This document shows positions 59,036-64,000 of a stretch of 64,000 nucleotides of DNA, piece after piece. The notes under the pieces are model-generated. The model did not search any database. It saw only the letters and a program-made list of their open reading frames with translations, and was not told the DNA's origin. Source of the DNA: Gorillibacterium massiliense (GTDB lineage Bacteria; Bacillota; Bacilli; Paenibacillales; NBRC-103111); NCBI RefSeq assembly GCF_000455485.1, contig NZ_CBQR020000101.1:62001-126000 (forward strand). The letters run 5' to 3'. Within the stretch, counting starts at the first letter, position 1. Each line of letters opens with the position of its first letter. The translations under genes and the position numbers were made by a program.

Positions 59036-59956
59036 TTATATCGCTTTGCCTTCGATGAATTTACCGGACAATTTATTTGCCGAGAAGAGCAGAATCAAAC
59101 AAATGATCGAGTTGAAAATGCCCAATGCGGCGCTCATGGAGAACCGGGACATCTGCAGCCCATAACGATACGTATATACCGCCAGATTGTCGGAGTACGT
59201 CAACGTCATGTTATTGCCCAGCAGATAGCTCGGATCGAAGCCCGAAGCGTTAAACAGGTTGCCGATATTCAAAACCATCAGAATGGCGATCGTCGGCATG
59301 ATGCCGGGCAGCGTGATATATCGGATCTTGCCGATTCGGCCCAGTCCATCCACCTCGCCCGCTTCGTAGAGCGTCTTATCAATAGAAGTAATGGCTGCAA
59401 AATAGATGATCGCAGTCCAACCGACTTCCTTCCACACTTGACCAATCGTGACGATCACCCAAAACAGCTTGCCTTGCGCCATCCAGTTGATCGGATCGTC
59501 GATGATCCCGATCCACATCAGCAAATTGTTGACGACGCCTCCGTCCGTAGACAACACGGTATAAAAGATATTGGAGACGATAACCCAGGATACGAAGTGC
59601 GGCAAATAAGAGATGGTTTGAATGCTTCGCTTGAAAAATCGGGTTTTTACTTCATTCAGCATGAGCGCCAAAACGATCGCGCATGCCGTCCCGAAGATGA
59701 CATTCAGGACACCCATGACAAAGGTATTCCGCACAATCTCGTAAAACCGGGGATCAACGAGAAATTCCTTAAAATATTGAATCCCTGTCCACTCCGATTT
59801 CAGAACGCCGATAGCCGGCTTATAATTCTTGAAAGCCATGAGCCAGCCGAATAATGGCGTATAGGAAAAGATGATCACCCACGCGACGAACGGCAGGCAC
59901 ATCGCCAACAGGTAGCGCTGTCGGACCAGCTTTCGCCAGGTTCCCGGCCTTAACAT
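59036..59956 (-). CDS. Carbohydrate ABC transporter permease (LplB type)
   Basis: The 306-residue permease has six helices and an EAA loop (YEAGEVDGLGRIGKIRYITLP), in which the family Ala-Ala is replaced by Ala-Gly. ATG 59956 is selected for AGGAGGGAGAATCA; the upstream extension lacks one. It is the first gene of the importer run, with a perfect cre site about 105 bp upstream. Confidence 0.92.
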   Translation of the reverse strand: MLRPGTWRKLVRQRYLLAMCLPFVAWVIIFSYTPLFGWLMAFKNYKPAIGVLKSEWTGIQYFKEFLVDPRFYEIVRNTFVMGVLNVIFGTACAIVLALMLNEVKTRFFKRSIQTISYLPHFVSWVIVSNIFYTVLSTDGGVVNNLLMWIGIIDDPINWMAQGKLFWVIVTIGQVWKEVGWTAIIYFAAITSIDKTLYEAGEVDGLGRIGKIRYITLPGIMPTIAILMVLNIGNLFNASGFDPSYLLGNNMTLTYSDNLAVYTYRYGLQMSRFSMSAALGIFNSIICLILLFSANKLSGKFIEGKAI

Positions 59957-60060
59957 TGATTCTCCCTCCTTCTTTTCTTTCTTCCCCCCCATTATAAAAA
60001 GAAGTTGCATCCCGATATAAGGACGCAACTTTATAGATAAGGGAAAAAAAGATAGATAAT

Positions 60061-60074
60061 TGTAATCGCTAACA
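60061..60074 (+). promoter_or_regulatory. cre site (CcpA) upstream of the glucan importer
   Basis: TGTAATCGCTAACA fits TGWAANCGNTNWCA at every position. It is intergenic between the SDR stop and lplB. Confidence 0.65.
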
Positions 60075-60120
60075 AAAACCGCGTTCCAATTAGAAAAACC
60101 TTCCTGTGTGCTCTTGCCGA

Positions 60121-61041
60121 TTATGCGAGCATAAAGCCATTAGCGATGGCGTACCTTCCCCAGTGGGGCCGTGCGCCGTCAAGATCGGTGAAATCGTACT
60201 CCTCGGAAAGACCCCAACTGCTTAAGCTTTGTCCCGATTTGGCGTGGTAGTTGTCCGGATCGGCGGCAAGTGCTGCGATGGCACGGCCTACATAGTAGGG
60301 AGTTTCGGATTGCAAAAAATTCGGGTCTATCGCCGCGGCTTCCCGCCAATTCTCCTCCGTCACGCCGAAATGGTCCAGCATCGCCTCCGACCGCAGGAAG
60401 CCGGGAGTAACGGCCACCGCGGATACGCCGAAGGTCTTGAGATCGGCTGCCATCGCTTCAGCGAGATGGACGGCAGAGATTTTTGCCAAGCTGTAATAGA
60501 GACTGCCCCGATAGCTATAACCGACCCCATCTGTAATTTCCACGATCAGTCCTTGCTTCCGCGCAGCCATCAAAGGTGCGGCGAAGCTGCTGGTGATCAT
60601 ATGGGAGTGGACGGCTCTTTTTTGAATAAGTAGCCCATTATCCAACGAGTGCTCCCAAAAGGGCTTGCCCCATTCCGTCAGCGGATCGCCGCCCCATACG
60701 TCGTTGATCAGAAGGTCGAGCCTCCCGTTTTGTTCTTTTGCGATGCGTTCAAATAGAGCTTGTACTTCGGCTGGCTCCGTATGGTCGACTCTTACGGGGA
60801 TACCTTTGCCACCTTGGGCGTTGATGAGCTCCGCCGTCTCTTCGATGGTCTCCGACCGCGCCATGTCCGAAGCGGCGCCTCTCACACTCCGCCCTGTGAC
60901 GTAAACCGTCGCCCCTGCCGCCCCGAGACAAACCGCGATGGCCCTGCCTGCTCCCCGGGTCGCTCCGGCTACCACCGCCACTTGATTCTCCATTGGGCGG
61001 CAGGTTTGGGGAATATGACGCTCCGTTGCTGTTTTCGCCAT
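60121..61041 (-). CDS. Short-chain dehydrogenase/reductase
   Basis: The 306-residue SDR has the cofactor loop AGATRGAGRA (about 24-33), a LLINDVWGG segment in place of NNAG, and catalytic YSLAK. A TGR at the end of the second strand suggests NADP(H). ATG 61041 follows AGGAGGAAGATAAAT. It is divergent from a WYL regulator across 128 bp and is probably regulated by it. Substrate unknown. Confidence 0.9.
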   Translation of the reverse strand: MAKTATERHIPQTCRPMENQVAVVAGATRGAGRAIAVCLGAAGATVYVTGRSVRGAASDMARSETIEETAELINAQGGKGIPVRVDHTEPAEVQALFERIAKEQNGRLDLLINDVWGGDPLTEWGKPFWEHSLDNGLLIQKRAVHSHMITSSFAAPLMAARKQGLIVEITDGVGYSYRGSLYYSLAKISAVHLAEAMAADLKTFGVSAVAVTPGFLRSEAMLDHFGVTEENWREAAAIDPNFLQSETPYYVGRAIAALAADPDNYHAKSGQSLSSWGLSEEYDFTDLDGARPHWGRYAIANGFMLA

Positions 61042-61092
61042 ATTTATCTTCCTCCTCATCTCCTAGTCTTCATCATCTAGTGTATCCTATGT

Positions 61093-61128
61093 ATAAGACA
61101 GAACCTGTCATATATATAAGGGTATAAT
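61093..61128. promoter_or_regulatory. Divergent promoter region with palindromic operator
   Basis: 61093-61113 is an interrupted palindrome (ATA-A-GACAG-AAC-CTGTC-A-TAT). A TATAAT for the regulator gene is at 61123-61128, with the palindrome lying over its -35 area. Confidence 0.5.
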
Positions 61129-61169
61129 GAGGTTATGGAAAGATGAAAAGATAGAGGCGGAGGGGCGTT

Positions 61170-62270
61170 ATGAAGGCGGACCGTTTGATATCAATGCTTT
61201 TATTACTCCAACACAACGGCCGGATGACGACCCGGGAACTGGCGGAGGAGTTGAAGGTTTCTCCGCGGACCATTGTCCGGGATATGGAGTCACTGTCTCA
61301 AACGGGGATTCCCGTTTATGCGGAACGCGGGCCTCATGGTGGCTGGGCCCTTGTAGACGGGTTCCGCACCTCGCTGACCGGTTTGAAAAAAGATGAGCTG
61401 CTGGCGGTATTGGCCGCTCTATCCGCGCGGCTGCCAGAGGAAATGGGCATCAGCGCTTCCTATAGCAGCGCCTATCGGAAGCTGATCGCCTCGCTTCCGC
61501 CCTCCGCCCGCAAGGATGCGGACTTTTTCCGCCAGCGGCTGCACATCGACGGCGCCGGGTGGCGCCGCTCGGTAGAAGCTCTCCCGTACCTGCCCATTGT
61601 GCAGGAGGCGGTATGGGAGGACGCGCCACTGCAGCTGCTCTACGGCAGTGCCGGGGCGAGTGCTCGCGGCGGCGAGAAAAGCGCGGGCGCAGGTGGGGCT
61701 GAGGGCGGCGGGCCGATGTGGCGCACCGTTTATCCCCTCGGCCTCGTGGCCATGGGCGCCATTTGGTATCTGGCGGCAGCTGGCGAGGACGGGACGGTGC
61801 GCAGCTTCCGGATCTCCCGCATCGCGGGGGCGGAGAAGCTGGCGGGCACGGTTACCCGCCCGACAGGTTTCGACTTGGCGGCTTACTGGGAGCAGTCAAC
61901 GGCTGCCTTCCAAGCCGCCCTCCCCCGCTATCCGGCCACGATCCGGTTGAGCCCCGCCGCCCTCCCGCGCCTGCGCCAGACCCGCTTCGTGAAGATCATC
62001 GAGATGATCGGCATGCCACAGTCCGGAGAGCCGGAAAAGATGGAAGAAGCAGAACGGGCGGAGGCAGCGAATGAGGCCTGCCGCACCCTTTTGCTGAACG
62101 TAGAGTTCAACACCTTGGAATCCGCCTGCCAGATCGCGCTAGGCTTTGGAACGGAGCTGAAAGTCGTCGAGCCGCCCGAGCTTGCCGACGCCGTCATAGT
62201 TCAAGCCCGGCAGGTGCTCGAGATGTACGAGAACGCTCCCGCCAAGAAGACCAATCCACCTTCCTCATAG
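61170..62270 (+). CDS. WYL-domain, DeoR-type HTH transcriptional regulator (YafY-like)
   Basis: The 366-residue protein has an N-terminal winged HTH (1-60, MTTRELAEELKVSPRTIVRDM), a central WYL domain (about 150-235, ending in the IWYLAA core), and a C-terminal WCX-like extension. A Gly/Ala-rich insertion (about 153-180) interrupts the WYL domain. GGAGGGGCGTT precedes the ATG. It lies divergently to the SDR gene, its likely target, and ends at a strong terminator. Confidence 0.9.
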   Translation: MKADRLISMLLLLQHNGRMTTRELAEELKVSPRTIVRDMESLSQTGIPVYAERGPHGGWALVDGFRTSLTGLKKDELLAVLAALSARLPEEMGISASYSSAYRKLIASLPPSARKDADFFRQRLHIDGAGWRRSVEALPYLPIVQEAVWEDAPLQLLYGSAGASARGGEKSAGAGGAEGGGPMWRTVYPLGLVAMGAIWYLAAAGEDGTVRSFRISRIAGAEKLAGTVTRPTGFDLAAYWEQSTAAFQAALPRYPATIRLSPAALPRLRQTRFVKIIEMIGMPQSGEPEKMEEAERAEAANEACRTLLLNVEFNTLESACQIALGFGTELKVVEPPELADAVIVQARQVLEMYENAPAKKTNPPSS

Positions 62271-62295
62271 AACTCCTACAAAGGTGCTAACATAG

Positions 62296-62349
62296 AAAAC
62301 CAGCGAAATTCCTGCAAAAGAGAAAGTGCAGGTTATCCGCTGGTTTTTT
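62296..62349. terminator. Bidirectional Rho-independent terminator
   Basis: AAAACCAGCG/CGCTGGTTTT with inner CCTGCA/TGCAGG and T-run. It lies between convergent WYL-regulator and prenyltransferase genes. Confidence 0.9.
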
Positions 62350-62441
62350 TGATTATCGAGCAATAGAACGATAAATTCCTGCACAATTGCAGGCTTTGCT
62401 GCTGCAGCCAGACTCGGGAGCATATCTCCCCCTTCTCCGGC

Positions 62442-63407
62442 CTAAAATGCCGCCAGCAGGACCGACACCCCAAGGACGACGATGCGAGCGAGGCTGGTGA
62501 TGACGAAATTTTTCACCGCCAACACGAAGGTGCTCCGCTTCGATTGCTCCTGATCGAACTTTTTGAGATTTTTCAATAACGGAATGATGGTCAGCAGAAT
62601 GAGCGCCAAAAGCAGCGGATGCACGCCAATGATCAACAGGAAGATGATATCCACGTAGGAGAAATAGTAGAGCATCCGAAACAACAGCAACGCCTTGGGT
62701 TTGCCGATATAGACTGGCAGGGTGTAGCGCCGGTTGGCGATGTCCTCCTCCATGTCGCAGATATTATTGGCCAGCATGATGTTGGCGATGCACAGCATAG
62801 CCGGGATGGATATGCCGAAAAGCAGTACGATCTCCAGCAGGCCGATATGCAAATCCGCCGTCCAGTCTCCTGAATGAAGGTTCAACGTCAAGCCCAGCAA
62901 TTGGCCGTGGCTGGTATGAATGAGGGCTGCAATGAAGGTGATGATGAAGCCCATGAATGTACCGGAAAAAAGCTCCCCCAGCGGCATCCGTGAAATCGGT
63001 ACGGGTCCGAAGGTATACAGAATACCTGCTAGAAATGACAATCCGCCGATGGCCAGCACCAGCCAGCTCGTGTTCAAGAACAAGAGGAACCCCGCCACCG
63101 AAGCGATCCCCAATAGCGTAAACAAAAGCGTAACGACCGTCCGCTCGCGAATGCCGAATTTGACGATGGCATTGTGGTCCTCATAGCCGTAGCCGGTGGT
63201 TTTGTGGGCCTTTTTGAAATCGTAATAGTTGTTGATCAGCGTCGTAGTCATATCAAAGCTCAAGAGCGAGATGAACATGAGCGCGAAATTCAACAGATTA
63301 AACTCATCGAAACGGTACAGCGCATACAGCGTGCCGATGGCAAAGGGAATCATGCTGGCGACTTTCGTTCGTAGTTCGACCAATTTGAAAAAGCTTGCGA
63401 TCGTCAT
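62442..63407 (-). CDS. menA: 1,4-dihydroxy-2-naphthoate prenyltransferase (MenA/DmkA type)
   Basis: The 321-residue UbiA-superfamily protein has about eight helices. The first Asp-rich motif reads NNYYDFKKAH, with Asn in place of the usual second-position Asp, and the second reads DMEEDIANRRYTLPV. It joins the polyprenyl tail to DHNA, giving demethylmenaquinone in the membrane. It is either the housekeeping MenA or DmkA, the EET-dedicated paralogue; the EET island 12 kb away makes the latter possible. Only a weak ribosome binding site is seen before the ATG. Nothing recognisable lies in 63408-63681 upstream apart from a GCCATCC/GGATGGC hairpin near 63600. Confidence 0.9.
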   Translation of the reverse strand: MTIASFFKLVELRTKVASMIPFAIGTLYALYRFDEFNLLNFALMFISLLSFDMTTTLINNYYDFKKAHKTTGYGYEDHNAIVKFGIRERTVVTLLFTLLGIASVAGFLLFLNTSWLVLAIGGLSFLAGILYTFGPVPISRMPLGELFSGTFMGFIITFIAALIHTSHGQLLGLTLNLHSGDWTADLHIGLLEIVLLFGISIPAMLCIANIMLANNICDMEEDIANRRYTLPVYIGKPKALLLFRMLYYFSYVDIIFLLIIGVHPLLLALILLTIIPLLKNLKKFDQEQSKRSTFVLAVKNFVITSLARIVVLGVSVLLAAF

Positions 63408-63681
63408 GCTGCATCCGTCCTAACGTGTTGTCGTATCGTGCCGCTATAAGCGCCAATCATTCAACGCTACTATACGTTTTCCTCCAATGGTTTGTCCAGC
63501 CGACTTACAGATGCACTGCGGCGATGGCGATTTATGACCCGGCAGCTCATGCAGCACCGGCGGGTCTCTCCGCGCTGACTGTAACGGCTAGTTTTAGAGC
63601 CATCCTTGCTGGATGGCCCTATCCTGGATATCGCTTTGTTCAACTACCTTCTTCGTTAAATACTTTCACTCAAGATAAAAA

Positions 63682-64000
63682 CTATTTTTTCTTAACCGGT
63701 ATCCAGATTTCCCCAGTAACATTTACAGCCATGCCATAATACATTTCGAATTGAGGTCCCTCAACTTGTTCATAACCAGATGTCGGAAACCACTCGGAGT
63801 ATATTCGTTCCCACAGTTTTTGCAAATCGCATTGCGGCTCCGGGAAAATAGCCCATGTTAATGCCGGGACAGAAAGCTTTGTAAATCTTTCTGGAATTTC
63901 AAGCCCCTTCGGTAAATGATAACAAATCATGTACTTGAAGGATTCTCCCGTGTGATCATATAAGGCAGCGTGCAATACGGTGTCGCCAAAACGTCCTAAT
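63682..64000 (-). CDS. GyrI-like/AraC effector-binding domain protein (5' end outside window)
   Basis: The frame is open from the right edge to the stop at 63682, giving 106 codons of the C-terminal part. It has the GyrI/Rob-type effector-binding pattern, with LTWAIFPEPQCDLQKLWERIYSEWFP-type helix, YEQVEGPQFEMYYGM and IWIPVKKK at the end. It may be a stand-alone small-molecule binding protein or the sensor half of an AraC/MerR-type regulator; the N-terminus needed to decide is missing. A TTG inside the frame (63975) is not needed as a start. Confidence 0.8.
   Translation of the reverse strand, partial: LGRFGDTVLHAALYDHTGESFKYMICYHLPKGLEIPERFTKLSVPALTWAIFPEPQCDLQKLWERIYSEWFPTSGYEQVEGPQFEMYYGMAVNVTGEIWIPVKKK

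Noticed and set aside
63590-63600. GTTTTAGAGC, resembling the start of Cas9 crRNA repeats
   Set aside because: Single occurrence, no repeat array and no cas genes.

Overview
The window looks like chromosomal DNA of a low-to-mid-GC Gram-positive endospore-former of the Paenibacillaceae (Paenibacillus or a close relative). The reasons are AGGAGG-type ribosome binding sites with frequent GTG/TTG starts, Rho-independent terminators, an LTA-synthase-like sulfatase, two YesM/YesN two-component systems paired with LplA/LplB/YtcP-type sugar ABC transporters, a preQ1-I riboswitch and CcpA-type cre boxes. This assignment is an inference from gene content. No rRNA, tRNA, CRISPR array, phage or transposase was seen.

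Layout. 1-4.6 kb: 5' part of an AarF/UbiB kinase gene with a phasin-like gene, an AT-rich orphan gene between two 50-bp direct repeats, and an LTA-synthase-like enzyme. 4.6-18 kb: a hemicellulose-oligosaccharide locus (intracellular GH10 xylanase, ABC importer, YesMN, GH43, an (alpha/alpha)6 hydrolase, Gfo/Idh dehydrogenase, AraC regulator). 18-29.7 kb: unlinked genes (lipoprotein, riboswitch-controlled queuosine-precursor transporter, nuclease-helicase fusion, SDR, AraC, MarR-MMPL pair). 29.8-36.3 kb: a galactoside locus (MalFG-type permeases, divergent binding protein, AraC, GH42). 36.4-50.8 kb: a flavin-based extracellular electron transfer (FLEET/EET) island. 50.8-60.1 kb: GNAT gene and a second beta-glucan locus (GH5, YesN, YesM, LplA, YtcP, LplB). 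60.1-64 kb: SDR/WYL-regulator pair, a MenA/DmkA-type prenyltransferase, and the end of a GyrI-like gene.

The EET island is the most notable system. It holds a two-domain flavinylated lipoprotein (PplA type), membrane-anchored NADH dehydrogenase (Ndh2 type), a HepS-like small protein with a polyprenyl synthase (DmkB type), an EetA-EetB-EcfA1-EcfA2-EcfT operon and a divergent ApbE/FmnB flavin transferase. MenA/DmkA lies 12 kb away. By analogy with Listeria, NADH electrons would pass through Ndh2 and demethylmenaquinone to FMN bound on PplA outside the cell. ApbE would attach the FMN from flavin moved by the ECF module. Palindromes of the TGTGA-N6-TCACA type, fitting both Rex and Fnr/CRP consensus, lie at the pplA promoter and in the eetA-fmnB intergenic region. 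A four-copy array of related sites with exact 21-bp spacing lies upstream of a repeat-containing secreted protein inside the island. This suggests one redox-responsive regulon that includes the secreted protein.
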